Origin: Lysinibacillus sp. G4S2
Lineage (GTDB): Bacteria; Bacillota; Bacilli; Bacillales_A; Planococcaceae
Reading direction: 5' to 3'
Assembly: GCF_030348505.1 (NCBI RefSeq)
Contig: NZ_JAUCFJ010000002.1
Location: 4,034,001-4,098,000, forward strand
DNA length: 64,000 nt
Part shown: piece after piece, positions 9,176 to 18,880 of the stretch
Numbering within the stretch: the first letter of the stretch is position 1
Layout of the letters: the number at the start of each line of letters is the position of its first letter
Program-made: the position numbers and the translations under genes
Notes under the pieces: generated by a model
What the model saw: the letters and a program-made list of their open reading frames with translations, nothing else
Database searches by the model: none
Told to the model about the DNA's origin: nothing

Positions 9176-9715
9176 CTATTGCATATAAATATACCACCAG
9201 TTTTGGAACATATTCGTAATGATTGGTGTATGCTCCAAAATGAGACCACTTAACAACGACTTCGACATTAAACTTTGGATAAAATCAACTGGCAATAAAG
9301 CAAGAATGTATAGCAAAATAAACATAATTAAATAGTTTTCAATCATGCCAAACAATGCTCCAAGCCAACGATTCACTGTGCCTAACACAGGTAAATACGC
9401 TATAAAATCAAATATCGATGCTACAATTTGCAATGTAATTTTCACCGCAAAGAAAATAACAGCAAAGGCAATGACACGGTAAAAAGTACGGTCTAAGTCC
9501 AGGCTATCAATGGCTACTCCAAGACTACCTGAATCTGTTACACCTGGATACGGAACCCAAAACACAAATTTTTGTGCTAATGGTTTATAATAAATATACG
9601 CAACAATTAGAGCAACTATAAAGCTAACGATATGCATCATCTGTACGATGAAACCACGTTTTGCTCCAACGATGAGCCCAGCTAATAGCACTACTAATAT
9701 GATTAAATCTAACAT
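9176..9715 (-). CDS. CvpA-family membrane protein
   Basis: This 179-residue protein has four predicted membrane segments and the family opening LDLIILVVLLAGLIVGAKRG. B. subtilis YshB occupies the same place between zapA and polX. E. coli CvpA is linked to colicin V production and envelope stress tolerance; the bacillar function is unclear. It begins six bases after the zapA stop codon, so the two genes are almost certainly co-translated from one mRNA. Confidence 0.87.
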   Translation of the reverse strand: MLDLIILVVLLAGLIVGAKRGFIVQMMHIVSFIVALIVAYIYYKPLAQKFVFWVPYPGVTDSGSLGVAIDSLDLDRTFYRVIAFAVIFFAVKITLQIVASIFDFIAYLPVLGTVNRWLGALFGMIENYLIMFILLYILALLPVDFIQSLMSKSLLSGLILEHTPIITNMFQNWWYIYMQ

Positions 9716-9720
9716 TCACT

Positions 9721-9981
9721 TCAACCCTTTAATTTTTTCAATTCTTCTTCTAGTTGCTCCATTTGTTCTTTTAGTAACAAATAATCATGAACGGTATTTA
9801 CTGCTGTAAGAACGGCTAGCTTTGTGCTATCAAGTGAGGGATTATGTACATTCATCTCGCGCATACGGTCATCAACAATCGAAGCGACAAGTCGCATATG
9901 TCCAATGGATTCAGAACCAACCATTTTATATGTATGACCATAAATTTCCACAGAAATTTTATTCTTTTCTTGATTTTCCAT
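9721..9981 (-). CDS. zapA: Cell division protein ZapA
   Basis: The 86-residue protein fits ZapA, which crosslinks FtsZ protofilaments in the Z ring. [15 protein letters not shown] begins the small beta domain, and a C-terminal coiled coil ends [16 protein letters not shown]. The frame is open for 20 more codons upstream, but the ATG at 9981 is preceded by AAAGGAGGG at ideal spacing and starts where known ZapA proteins start. It leads the zapA-cvpA-polX-mutS2-yshE run and is divergent from rnhC. Confidence 0.92.
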   Translation of the reverse strand: MENQEKNKISVEIYGHTYKMVGSESIGHMRLVASIVDDRMREMNVHNPSLDSTKLAVLTAVNTVHDYLLLKEQMEQLEEELKKLKG

Positions 9982-10114
9982 ATTCGCACCCTCCTTTAAA
10001 GTCTTTGTGCACACGATTTTTGTGATTATGAGCAGTATCACACAAAAAGCTATTTATTATCATACCATGAAAGGTATAAAATTGTGAACAATCAGGACAG
10101 AAAGGAACGATTAA

Positions 10115-11041
10115 ATGTCAAATATTGTACTTTTAATTTCAACAAATATACAAAAAGAGGTGATGTCTTTCTATGCAAACCATTTTGTGGAACGGAAAGC
10201 TCCTGGTGTAATCTTTGCCGCAAAGCTCCCAGATACAGCAATTACGATGTACAAATCAGGTAAATTAATGTTCCAAGGGGGAGGGGCTGAACGAGAAGCT
10301 GCACGTTGGGGAAACATAGAAATAACAAATACACAGAAATCATCATCCATCGGAGCAAAGGGTGATGTTCTGCCAGATGGCTTTGCTTCGATGTCGGTGC
10401 TAGGCTCAGACGAAACTGGTACTGGTGATTATTTCGGTCCAATTACAGTTGCCGCAGTCTATGTGCCTTCATCAAAAATTGAGCTAATAAACGAACTAGG
10501 TGTTAAGGACTCAAAAATGTTAACAGATGATTATATGCGTAAAATAGCACCAGACTTGCGTGCATCATGTGTTCACAGCGTGCTAGTACTACGTAACGAA
10601 AAATATAACGAATTACAATCACGAGGCTACTCTCAGGGTAAAATGAAGGCTATGATGCACAATAGTGCACTTAAAAATGCACTGTCAAAAATGGCGCCAG
10701 AAAAACCCGAGCATATTTTGATAGATCAATTTGCTGAACGTGGTGTGTATTACAATTACTTAAAAAATGAACGAGAAATTGTTCGAGATGATGTACTATT
10801 TTCTACGAAAGCTGAACAATTACATGTTTCAGTAGCAACAGCTTCGATATTAGCTCGCGCGGCATTTTTGAAGGAGATGGATCGACTGAGCGAGATTGCC
10901 GGTATTGAGTTATTGAAGGGAGCTTCAGCAAAGGTAGATGCATTAGCAGCACGTATTTGGCGTGGACAAGGTGAAGAATTTTTACGTTCCATTACAAAAT
11001 GGCATTTTGCTAATACAGAAAAAGCCAGAAAAATGAAATAA
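10115..11041 (+). CDS. rnhC: Ribonuclease HIII
   Basis: This 308-residue enzyme removes RNA from RNA-DNA hybrids. It has the RNase HIII layout: an N-terminal TBP-like substrate-binding domain (about 1-85) with APGVIFAAKLPDTAITMYKSG, then the type 2 RNase H fold. The signature GSDETGTGDYFGPITVAA, with the first catalytic Asp and Glu, and the later ILIDQF Asp are present. It is divergent from zapA, the arrangement seen in B. subtilis. Confidence 0.95.
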   Translation: MSNIVLLISTNIQKEVMSFYANHFVERKAPGVIFAAKLPDTAITMYKSGKLMFQGGGAEREAARWGNIEITNTQKSSSIGAKGDVLPDGFASMSVLGSDETGTGDYFGPITVAAVYVPSSKIELINELGVKDSKMLTDDYMRKIAPDLRASCVHSVLVLRNEKYNELQSRGYSQGKMKAMMHNSALKNALSKMAPEKPEHILIDQFAERGVYYNYLKNEREIVRDDVLFSTKAEQLHVSVATASILARAAFLKEMDRLSEIAGIELLKGASAKVDALAARIWRGQGEEFLRSITKWHFANTEKARKMK

Positions 11042-11045
11042 ACAG

Positions 11046-11120
11046 AAAAAAATTTCGCTATACTCCAGCAGATTACAAGTTTACACGACTTGCACTCGAC
11101 TGTAGGTAGCGAAATTTTTC
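11046..11120. terminator. Bidirectional terminator between rnhC and the chemoreceptor gene
   Basis: The arms AAAAATTTCGCTA (11048-11060) and TAGCGAAATTTTT (11107-11119) are perfectly complementary. The A and T runs at the stem base let it serve both converging genes. The long loop holds a further small hairpin (CAAGT/ACTTG). Confidence 0.82.
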
Positions 11121-11166
11121 ATATCAAAAAATGACCTTTATTATTTTCGAAAAATCTTGTTCCAGC

Positions 11167-13134
11167 TTAATATTTGAATTGTTGAATCGTTCGTTGAAGA
11201 TTTTCAGACATTCCAGCAAGCGCTTCGGCTGATGCTGCGATTTCTTCCATAGAAGCAAGCTGTTCCTCTGTTGCAGCGGAAATATTTTGTGCACTTGCTG
11301 TATTTTCATTTGTTTGCTCAAGCACAGTTTCAATCCCCATTGCCACTTGATCGGCATGTTGAGAAATAACTTTAGATTCCTCCGAAATTTGTCCTATTTC
11401 ATAGGTTACACTTTGTACATTAGTACGAATCTCTTCAAACGACTTCCCTGCCATATTCGTTACATCTATACCCTTCACGACCTCAGCTGAACCAGCAGCC
11501 ATTGATTCAACTGCTAGCTCTGTATCTGCTTGAATCCGTGAAATAATATCCTTAATTTGCATTGTAGATTGTGCCGATTGTTCAGCTAGCTTGCGCACTT
11601 CGTCAGCTACGACCGCAAAGCCTTTTCCTTGTTCACCTGCACGGGCAGCTTCAATTGCTGCGTTTAAAGCTAATAGGTTTGTTTGATCAGCAATTTGAGT
11701 TATGGCCTCCACAATGTCTCCAATTTCAAGAGAACGCTTGTCTAATGTTTGCACTGTCTTTTCAAGTGTTTGTACAGTATTTTGAATCATCGTCATTTGT
11801 TGAACGGCTGTTTGAATCGTCTCATCACCACTCAAAACAGCATCCATTGCTTTATTTGACATCTCATTAACAGCATTTGCTTTTGCCGAAATACGCTGAA
11901 TGGATGATGACATTTCAAGTACGGAACGGTTGCTTTCATTAATAGTTTCTGCTTGTATATCAACTGTTTCAGCAAATGTTTGAATGGAATCAACAATTTG
12001 CGATGTAGCTCGTTTATTTTCCATCGTGCTCTCTGTCAGTTGCTCCGATGATGCAGCTAACTGATTGGATTCCTCACTAATGTTACCAACTACTTCACGT
12101 AAGGATTCAATCATTTTGTTGAATATATTAGCCAACTTGCCTATCTCATCTTGTGTTTTAACTTCGATGAGATTACGTAAATCACCATCTCCCACCTTCT
12201 CAGCTACTGTCGACAGTTCTTTTAGAGGTCGAATGATTGTTCTAATAATGACAGCACCAATGATTCCAAATATGATAAGAGCAATGGCAATAACCGTCAT
12301 CGTGTTTGTTAATATTGGTTTTGTGACAGTTGCAACATCTGCTAAATCCATTGTACCAATAATTTTCCAACCTGTTAGTTTATTGGTAGTGAAGAATACT
12401 TGATGCTTTTTGCCATCTTCCTCAATGATAAAGCTCCCCTCTTCTTTACCTTGCATCTTTTCTATATAAGATTTTTTGAGCTCTGATCCTACCTCTGCTT
12501 GTGGATCGGCAATAATAAGATTATTGGCATTTACTAAAGAGGTGTAGCCATTATCACCAATTTCCACTGAATTCACAAGCTTGGAAATTCCATCTAAATT
12601 CAGGCCAATAGAAATAACCCCTGACTGATCTTGTAATCCAGCTGAAACTGCTAGTATTAATTCCCCTGTAATAGTTGATATATAAGGATCAACCATTACT
12701 CCCTTACCTGGCGACTCTATAGCCTTTAAGTACCATGGTCGGGTAAATGGATTATAATCTGCTGAAGGTTTAGCGTATGGCTCACGTAAAAATGTATGCC
12801 CTTCAATCGCTAAATTGACAACAGAAACATTGCTATGTAAGGCATTATATTTTTCTAATTCCTTTAAAGCCTCTGCATCTTGCACATTCTTATTAAAAAA
12901 TTTAGCTAAATACTCCGCATCACTAAGTATAGGTGATATCTCATCTGAAATTAGTGTATTTAATAATTTTACATTTTCGCGTGAGCTATCACTTAATTCC
13001 TTATGATATTGATCGGACGCCTTCATATATGAAAACGTACCAATAGCAATGCTGGGGATTAAAAGTGTTAATGTAAACGCCCATAATAATCGAGTTCGCA
13101 CGGAAAAGCTTCTTTGTTTTCGATGATTTTTCAA
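11167..13134 (-). CDS. Methyl-accepting chemotaxis protein with Cache sensor
   Basis: This 655-residue transmembrane chemoreceptor has a signal-anchor helix near residues 14-36 and an extracellular dCache-type sensor to about 280. A second membrane helix, a HAMP domain ([20 protein letters not shown]) and a long cytoplasmic coiled coil follow. The hairpin tip [20 protein letters not shown] and [18 protein letters not shown] are the conserved CheA/CheW contact region. The sensor contains [21 protein letters not shown], the usual dCache ligand-pocket context, so amino acids or carboxylates are possible ligands. The start is TTG at 13134 with GGGGTGA upstream. No chemotaxis genes are adjacent, so it is an orphan receptor. 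Confidence 0.92.
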   Translation of the reverse strand: MKNHRKQRSFSVRTRLLWAFTLTLLIPSIAIGTFSYMKASDQYHKELSDSSRENVKLLNTLISDEISPILSDAEYLAKFFNKNVQDAEALKELEKYNALHSNVSVVNLAIEGHTFLREPYAKPSADYNPFTRPWYLKAIESPGKGVMVDPYISTITGELILAVSAGLQDQSGVISIGLNLDGISKLVNSVEIGDNGYTSLVNANNLIIADPQAEVGSELKKSYIEKMQGKEEGSFIIEEDGKKHQVFFTTNKLTGWKIIGTMDLADVATVTKPILTNTMTVIAIALIIFGIIGAVIIRTIIRPLKELSTVAEKVGDGDLRNLIEVKTQDEIGKLANIFNKMIESLREVVGNISEESNQLAASSEQLTESTMENKRATSQIVDSIQTFAETVDIQAETINESNRSVLEMSSSIQRISAKANAVNEMSNKAMDAVLSGDETIQTAVQQMTMIQNTVQTLEKTVQTLDKRSLEIGDIVEAITQIADQTNLLALNAAIEAARAGEQGKGFAVVADEVRKLAEQSAQSTMQIKDIISRIQADTELAVESMAAGSAEVVKGIDVTNMAGKSFEEIRTNVQSVTYEIGQISEESKVISQHADQVAMGIETVLEQTNENTASAQNISAATEEQLASMEEIAASAEALAGMSENLQRTIQQFKY

Positions 13135-13330
13135 GATATCACCCCGTAGTAAAATTTTCTAGCCAAAACTTACTATACACATAATGGAGGTCAAAATTTT
13201 ACTTTTTGATATTTCTAAATATTGATAAAAATTTAAACTGACAATTAGCTTCTTCTCTCTCGTGCTTTATTTCTCTAATACTTCCTGCAAAAGTCTACTT
13301 GTAGCAGTTGTATGAGGTTAAACTAATCGA

Positions 13331-13357
13331 AAAGCTGCCTCATCACGAGACAGCTCA
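13331..13357 (-). terminator. Intrinsic terminator of pheST
   Basis: Read on the minus strand, AGCTGTCTC and GAGGCAGCT (13333-13355) pair with one G-T and are followed by a T-rich tract. It lies just after the pheT stop codon. The 195 bases beyond it to the chemoreceptor start hold nothing I can identify. Confidence 0.7.
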
Positions 13358-13373
13358 CAAAAAAATTATTAAT

Positions 13374-15791
13374 TTAGCGTACTTCTGTGCCTTCAATTGT
13401 TGCAATAGCTTTTAGCACTTTATTATGTGCCGCAACAACTTCTTCGTCTGTTAATGTACGCTCTGGATCGAAGTATGTTAGGGAGAATGCCACTGATTTT
13501 TTACCAGCCTCCATTTTTTCACCTTCATATACGTCGAATACACGAACGTCTTTCAATAATTTCACACTTGCTGAATGAATAGCCGTAATGACTTCTCCAG
13601 CTGTTGTTGCACTGTTCATGATAAGTGCAATATCACGAGACATAGCTGGGAAACGAGGCACTGGTGTATAAGCAAGAGGTGCTTCTTTGGCAGTAGCATT
13701 TAATAATGCTACTAGATTCATTTCCATTACATATGTGTCTTTTACACCCCATGCTTTTTGTTCTGCAGGATGTAAGCCGCCGATAATACCGATTTGTTCA
13801 CCATCTAAAAGAATGCTAGCAGTACGTCCTGGGTGTAAACCATCTACTTCAGCTTTCACAAATGAAATACGATTCTCTAAACCAAGCTTACCAATAACAC
13901 CTTCTACAATTCCTTTTAAAACGAAGAAGTCTACTGCTTTTTTCTCGCCCTGCCAAGCATGATCAAGCCATTTTCCTGTTACTACTGCTGCCACATGCTC
14001 TTCCTCATATGGTTGCCCCTCTTCTGATTGACCGAGGAAAACTGAACCGACTTCATACAACGCTACACTATCAGCCTTACGTGCAACATTATACGCAGCT
14101 GCTTCAATTAAATGCGGGATAAGACTTTGACGTAGTGTTGAACGTTCTTCGCTCATCGGCATTAGTAAACGTGTTACTGGCTCAGCTTTCAGTGCAAAGC
14201 GTTGTGACAATGCATCTGAAGTTAATGAGTAAGTTACAGCTTGGTAAAGGCCTGCCCCTTCCATGAAACTACGGACTACACGACGATTTGCTTGGTATGG
14301 TGTTAAACGGCCTACTTGGTCGGCTCCTTCTGGTAATGTCATCGGAATTTCATCATAGCCGTATAGACGAGCGATTTCCTCTACGATATCTTCTTCAATT
14401 TTAATATCTTGACGACGTGTTGGTGCATCAACGATTAGTAAACCATTTGCAGCTTCTACACCAAATTTAAGACGCTCTAAAATAGAAAGCATATCTTCTA
14501 ATGAAATTTTCATACCTAAACGTTCATTAATAAAATCTGGAGAGACGACAACACGTGCTGGTGATTTATCTAGTTCATCCACGATGCATGTGCCTTCTAA
14601 CACTTCGCCGCCAGCTAATTCAGCTAGTAGTGCAGCAGCACGTTCTGCAGCAGGTAACACACGGTTAGGGTCAACACCTTTTTCAAAACGAGCAGAAGCG
14701 TCTGAACGAAGACCAAGTTGACGCGATGTTTGGCGTACAGTTAAGCCGTCGAAGTAAGCAGATTCAATAACAACCGTTGTAGTAGACTCAGTTACTTCAG
14801 AGTTTGCACCACCCATTACACCTGCGATGGCTACTGGCTCTTTACCATTTGTAATAACTAAATCTGTCGCTTTTAATGTACGTTCTTGGTCATCTAATGT
14901 CGTGATTTTTTCATCCTCTGTTGCTTTACGAACTACGATCTCACCAGTCGCTAGGCTATCGTAGTCAAAGGCATGAAGCGGTTGGCCATATTCCATTAAA
15001 ATATAGTTCGTTACATCGACAACATTGTTATGTGGGCGTACGCCTGCTGCCATTAAACGATTTTGTAACCACATTGGTGATTCTGCGATTTTTACGTTTT
15101 TCACAACTTTTGCAACATACATTGGATTTGCTTGTAAATCTTCTACTCGAAGCTTTAACATGTCTTCAGCTTTTTCAGATGATGTGCTGTAGGCGATTTC
15201 TGGATACTTTACTTCTTCAGAAAGAATGGCACCGACTTCGTACGCCACGCCTAGCATTGACAGTGCATCTGAGCGGTTTGGTGTTAAACCAAGTTCTAAT
15301 ACTGTGTCACGTAGACCTAAAATAGCAAGGGCATCCGAGCCGACTTCAGCATCAGCAGGAAGCACATAAATGCCTTCAGAATATGCTTTAGCAACAAGTT
15401 TCCCTTCGATACCAAGCTCTTGCAATGAACAAATCATACCGTTTGATTCATGTCCACGAAGTTTTGCCTTTTTAATTTTAATGCCACCTGGTAAATGTGC
15501 ACCTGGACGTGCCACGATCACTTTTTGACCAACATCGACGTTTGGAGCACCACAAATAATTTGTTGTGGCTCAGCTTCACCTACATCCACTTGGCAAATA
15601 TTTAATTTATCCGCTTCAGGATGTTTCTCTTTTGATACGACATAGCCGACAACAATTTTTTCCATCCCTTTAGCACGATTAATTACTGCATCTACCTCAA
15701 TCCCAGAGCGTGTAATTTTTTCAGCTAACTGTTCAGGCGCTAAATCCTGTGTATTTACATAATCTTTTAACCATTCTAATGATACTAACAT
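13374..15791 (-). CDS. pheT: Phenylalanyl-tRNA synthetase beta subunit
   Basis: This 805-residue subunit has an EMAP-type tRNA-binding domain near 40-150 and B3/B4 editing and B5 domains through the middle, with GYDEIPMTLPEG at the B5 end. A class II-like core and a C-terminal ferredoxin-fold anticodon-binding domain (FPAMSRDIALIMN onwards) follow. It forms the alpha2-beta2 enzyme with PheS, whose gene ends 12 bp upstream. Both are controlled by the T-box leader before pheS. Length and domain order are complete. Confidence 0.96.
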   Translation of the reverse strand: MLVSLEWLKDYVNTQDLAPEQLAEKITRSGIEVDAVINRAKGMEKIVVGYVVSKEKHPEADKLNICQVDVGEAEPQQIICGAPNVDVGQKVIVARPGAHLPGGIKIKKAKLRGHESNGMICSLQELGIEGKLVAKAYSEGIYVLPADAEVGSDALAILGLRDTVLELGLTPNRSDALSMLGVAYEVGAILSEEVKYPEIAYSTSSEKAEDMLKLRVEDLQANPMYVAKVVKNVKIAESPMWLQNRLMAAGVRPHNNVVDVTNYILMEYGQPLHAFDYDSLATGEIVVRKATEDEKITTLDDQERTLKATDLVITNGKEPVAIAGVMGGANSEVTESTTTVVIESAYFDGLTVRQTSRQLGLRSDASARFEKGVDPNRVLPAAERAAALLAELAGGEVLEGTCIVDELDKSPARVVVSPDFINERLGMKISLEDMLSILERLKFGVEAANGLLIVDAPTRRQDIKIEEDIVEEIARLYGYDEIPMTLPEGADQVGRLTPYQANRRVVRSFMEGAGLYQAVTYSLTSDALSQRFALKAEPVTRLLMPMSEERSTLRQSLIPHLIEAAAYNVARKADSVALYEVGSVFLGQSEEGQPYEEEHVAAVVTGKWLDHAWQGEKKAVDFFVLKGIVEGVIGKLGLENRISFVKAEVDGLHPGRTASILLDGEQIGIIGGLHPAEQKAWGVKDTYVMEMNLVALLNATAKEAPLAYTPVPRFPAMSRDIALIMNSATTAGEVITAIHSASVKLLKDVRVFDVYEGEKMEAGKKSVAFSLTYFDPERTLTDEEVVAAHNKVLKAIATIEGTEVR

Positions 15792-15803
15792 TTTTTATCC
15801 CCC

Positions 15804-16841
15804 TTACGCTTCTGTTCGCTCGAATTGTGATAAGAAACGTGTGTCACTTGTATAGAAATGACGAATGTCGTCGACACCATATTTCAACATAGCGATACGT
15901 TCTGCACCGATACCAAATGCAAAGCCTGAAACTTTCTTCGGATCATAGCCAGCCATTTCAAGTACATTAGGATGCACCATACCTGCACCTAAAATTTCAA
16001 TCCAGCCTGTGCCTTTACATACGTTACATCCTGAACCACCACATTTAAAGCAAGAAATATCCATTTCAACAGACGGCTCTGTGAATGGGAAGAAGCTTGG
16101 ACGTAAACGAATTTCGCGCTCTGCGCCAAACATTTTCTTCGCAAGAGTATCTAACGTACCTTTAAGATCACTCATGCGAATATTTTCGCCAATAACTAAG
16201 CCTTCAATTTGCATGAATTGGTGTGAGTGGGTAGCATCATCGTTGTCACGACGGAATACTTTACCTGGACAAATAATGCGAATAGATTCACCTTTTTTCT
16301 TTTCCATTGTGCGAGCTTGCACAGGAGATGTATGCGTACGTAATAATATTTCCTCGGAAATATAAAACGAATCTTGCATATCACGAGCAGGGTGTCCCTT
16401 CGGCAAGTTCAGTGCTTCGAAGTTATAGTAATCCTTTTCCACTTCAGGACCTTCTGCAATTTCATAGCCCATACCGATAAATAAATCTTCAATTTCTTCA
16501 ATAACGCGTGTTAATGGGTGACGATTCCCAACTTTAATTTCACGGCCAGGTAAAGTGACATCAATCGACTCACTTGCTAATTTTTCAGCAATTGCCGCTT
16601 CTTCTAGTACAGTCACTTTTGCCTCTAACACAGCCGTTACATTTTCACGAACCGTGTTCACTAAGGCACCCATTTTCGGGCGTTCCTCAGCTGATAATTT
16701 CCCCATCCCTTTTAATAAATCTGTGATAGGTCCTTTTTTTCCTAGATACGCTACTCGCACATCATTTAACTCTTTTAAATTTGCTGCCGCCTCAATTTTA
16801 GCAAGTGCTTCTTGCTCTAATTGCTTTAATTGTTCTTCCAT
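15804..16841 (-). CDS. pheS: Phenylalanyl-tRNA synthetase alpha subunit
   Basis: This 345-residue catalytic subunit charges tRNA-Phe. An N-terminal coiled coil (about 1-85) is followed by the class II catalytic domain: [20 protein letters not shown], the motif 2 region [22 protein letters not shown] and the motif 3 region [17 protein letters not shown] (here split for length). [18 protein letters not shown] cysteine cluster is typical of bacterial PheS. The ATG at 16841 follows a GGAGGG site. It is the first gene after the T-box leader and is followed by pheT. Confidence 0.96.
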   Translation of the reverse strand: MEEQLKQLEQEALAKIEAAANLKELNDVRVAYLGKKGPITDLLKGMGKLSAEERPKMGALVNTVRENVTAVLEAKVTVLEEAAIAEKLASESIDVTLPGREIKVGNRHPLTRVIEEIEDLFIGMGYEIAEGPEVEKDYYNFEALNLPKGHPARDMQDSFYISEEILLRTHTSPVQARTMEKKKGESIRIICPGKVFRRDNDDATHSHQFMQIEGLVIGENIRMSDLKGTLDTLAKKMFGAEREIRLRPSFFPFTEPSVEMDISCFKCGGSGCNVCKGTGWIEILGAGMVHPNVLEMAGYDPKKVSGFAFGIGAERIAMLKYGVDDIRHFYTSDTRFLSQFERTEA

Positions 16842-16883
16842 GTAATAAACCCTCCTTATTCAAATCAGTGCCAAATGATGGCA

Positions 16884-17152
16884 TAAAAAAACTCGCCCCT
16901 AAAAAAGGGACGAGGACATATTCGCGGTACCACCCTAGTTATTGCAAGGTAAACTCCTAGCAATCACTTCATTGACATAACGACTAGATTAAAGCCGGCA
17001 TACCTTTACAGCATTTCGCTGGTCCCGGTAGCTGCTCGCGAGATGAATTCAAAACTGCATTGGTACGGCACTGGCTCTCAATCTCCGGCCTGCGCTCCCT
17101 GTCGTCCATTCACAATCTTTACTACTTCCCGGTCATAGCATTTAAGTTTACA
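16884..17152 (-). promoter_or_regulatory. T-box leader of pheST
   Basis: On the minus strand the leader shows a long stem I with a GAAGTAGTAAAG segment. The T-box AGGGTGGTACCGCG (16923-16936) pairs with uncharged tRNA, and a terminator stem CTCGTCCC/AGGGGCGAG with a T-run closes it at 16884-16913. A GAATTC segment (17045-17050) places a UUC phenylalanine codon where the specifier loop should be. Uncharged tRNA-Phe would stabilise the antiterminator and allow pheST transcription. Confidence 0.92.
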
Positions 17153-17243
17153 TTTTAAATGTGATTATACAATACTATACCAATTCAAATCAAGAGCCAT
17201 GTGCCTATTATCGTCGATATTGATGGTTCTATCGGCAATTTTA

Positions 17244-17313
17244 GGCTCATCAACAAAAGTTTTGGATGACATTTGTTAAAACATATGCCATGTACACGTT
17301 ATGTTGATGAGCC
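17244..17313. repeat. Short foldback element with 12-bp terminal inverted repeats
   Basis: GGCTCATCAACA (17244-17255) and TGTTGATGAGCC (17302-17313) form perfect ends. The interior carries AAAGTTTTGGATGACATTTG, related to the right end of the larger elements at 57089-57213 and 62461-62668. It looks like an internally deleted member of that family. It lies between ysgA and the pheST leader. Confidence 0.75.
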
Positions 17314-17370
17314 GCAATTTTAACGATTTCACCATATTCTTGCAATTACAATTGCGATCACTTTTATTAA

Positions 17371-18135
17371 CTACTTAACAAATCCATATAAAACGATTCC
17401 TGTTGCCACTGCTACATTTAGAGACTCCGCTTGTCCCAAAATTGGAATGATCATATTTTGATCAGTCATCGAAAGTAATTGTGGATGAATGCCACTACCT
17501 TCATTCCCCATCATTATAGCGAATGATCCAGTATGCTCAATGTCACTATAGACAACTGCATCCTCATCTAAAGCAGTTCCAAATACTGGTACACCATTAT
17601 CCTGTAGCTGCTCAATCCATTCTTCTAAATCACCTCGAAGGACAGGAATATGGAAATGTGAGCCCTGTGCAGAGCGAAGTGTTTTAGGATTATATAAATC
17701 CGCACACCCCTTGCCAAGTATTACTGCATCTAAACCAGCTGCATCCGCAGTACGAATCATCGTCCCAATATTCCCTGGATCTTGGACGGCATCAATTAGT
17801 AGCACCTTGCGCCATGAAGCCATTACATCTTCTTCTACCAAAGGCTGCTTACAAACTGCAAATACACCTTGAGACGTCTCCGTTTCAGCAAATTCCTTGG
17901 CAACAGCCGCTGTTATTTCAACGATGGCTACATTATCAATCGGCCAAAGCATTGGTAATTCTACACCTTCACGTACAATTAACTGTAGCACCTGCTCCGT
18001 ATTTTTTAATGCTTCCTCCACCAAATGGAAACCTTCTACTATGAATTCTCCAGATCTTTCACGTTCTTTACGTGTTGTCGCTAGCTTTTTCCAATATTTC
18101 ACTAACGCATTTTGCGTAGATTCAATTCTTTTCAT
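17371..18135 (-). CDS. ysgA: TrmH/SpoU-family RNA 2'-O-methyltransferase, YsgA-like
   Basis: The 254-residue protein has a small N-terminal substrate-binding domain and a SPOUT methyltransferase fold. The three SpoU motifs are visible: the VQDPGNIGTMIRTADAAG region, ALMMGNEGSGIHP-like IMMGNEGSGIHPQLL, and IPILGQAESLNVAVATGI, which form the SAM-binding trefoil knot. It most likely 2'-O-methylates rRNA; the exact nucleotide is not evident here. It sits upstream of pheST as in B. subtilis, but sspI, its usual neighbour, lies some 8 kb away here. The intergenic stretch to 18423 holds nothing clear. Confidence 0.9.
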   Translation of the reverse strand: MKRIESTQNALVKYWKKLATTRKERERSGEFIVEGFHLVEEALKNTEQVLQLIVREGVELPMLWPIDNVAIVEITAAVAKEFAETETSQGVFAVCKQPLVEEDVMASWRKVLLIDAVQDPGNIGTMIRTADAAGLDAVILGKGCADLYNPKTLRSAQGSHFHIPVLRGDLEEWIEQLQDNGVPVFGTALDEDAVVYSDIEHTGSFAIMMGNEGSGIHPQLLSMTDQNMIIPILGQAESLNVAVATGIVLYGFVK

Positions 18136-18423
18136 CGTAACTCGTACCGCCTTTTCCCTTTTTACTGTTCATTATTATACAGTAGAAAATGATAAATTCC
18201 ATTACATAGTTATGCGAAAACCATTATATAGTTATGTTCATCTCTTTATTTATTTACCCTACTAGATATAATTATAAAATCATCGAGATACATGTTATAA
18301 TTTTCAATATTTCAGAAAAACCGAACAATTACCCCATTTTGTGTGATGGCTAGGTAATAAATAATCTAATCTTACCATTTTACTGATTCTTGAATACATA
18401 AATAAACTTAAGGGTGAAAATGC

Positions 18424-18819
18424 ATGAAAAAAAATGTACATGTCGTAGGTGCAATTATTGAAAATGATAAGCATGAAATATTTTGTGCGTTAAGAAATCC
18501 TAATATGGTACTAGCAAATTATTGGGAGTTTCCTGGTGGCAAGATCGAAGAGGGGGAATCACCTGAACAAGCGTTATCCCGTGAAATTTTAGAGGAATTT
18601 AATTGCTCGATACAAGTTGGGGAAAAGGTTGAGGATACCATTCACGAATATGAAAAATTTATTGTACGCTTAGAAACATATAAGGCTTCCATCATAAAAG
18701 GAGAGCCTGTCATGCTAGAACATGCCGAAATTAGCTGGGTTCCTCGGAACGAACTTTTAAATCTCAATTTTGCTCCCGCTGATATCCCGGCAATAAATAA
18801 AATACTTGCCGAAAAATAG
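18424..18819 (+). CDS. Nudix hydrolase, MutT-like
   Basis: This 131-residue protein has the Nudix box GGKIEEGESPEQALSREILEEF at about residues 38-59 (quoted in two parts: GGKIEEGESPEQ and SREILEEF). The catalytic glutamates are intact, but the glycine after EE is Phe-Asn instead. The opening VVGAIIENDKHEIFCALR and the C-terminal EISWVPRNELLNLNFAPAD fit the MutT/CTP pyrophosphohydrolase subgroup. It probably cleans oxidised or non-canonical nucleoside triphosphates. The gene is monocistronic. Confidence 0.82.
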   Translation: MKKNVHVVGAIIENDKHEIFCALRNPNMVLANYWEFPGGKIEEGESPEQALSREILEEFNCSIQVGEKVEDTIHEYEKFIVRLETYKASIIKGEPVMLEHAEISWVPRNELLNLNFAPADIPAINKILAEK

Positions 18820-18829
18820 ATGAGAGAAA

Positions 18830-18863
18830 AGAGCCGAATACTTTCTGCATTCTGCTCTTTCTA
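18830..18863. terminator. Weak hairpin between converging genes
   Basis: AAGAGC and GCTCTT pair around a long loop and are followed by a mixed T-rich tract. It lies between the Nudix gene and the converging FAD-oxidase gene, so it may end either transcript. Confidence 0.4.
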
Positions 18864-18880
18864 TTTTCTACTGTCCTCAT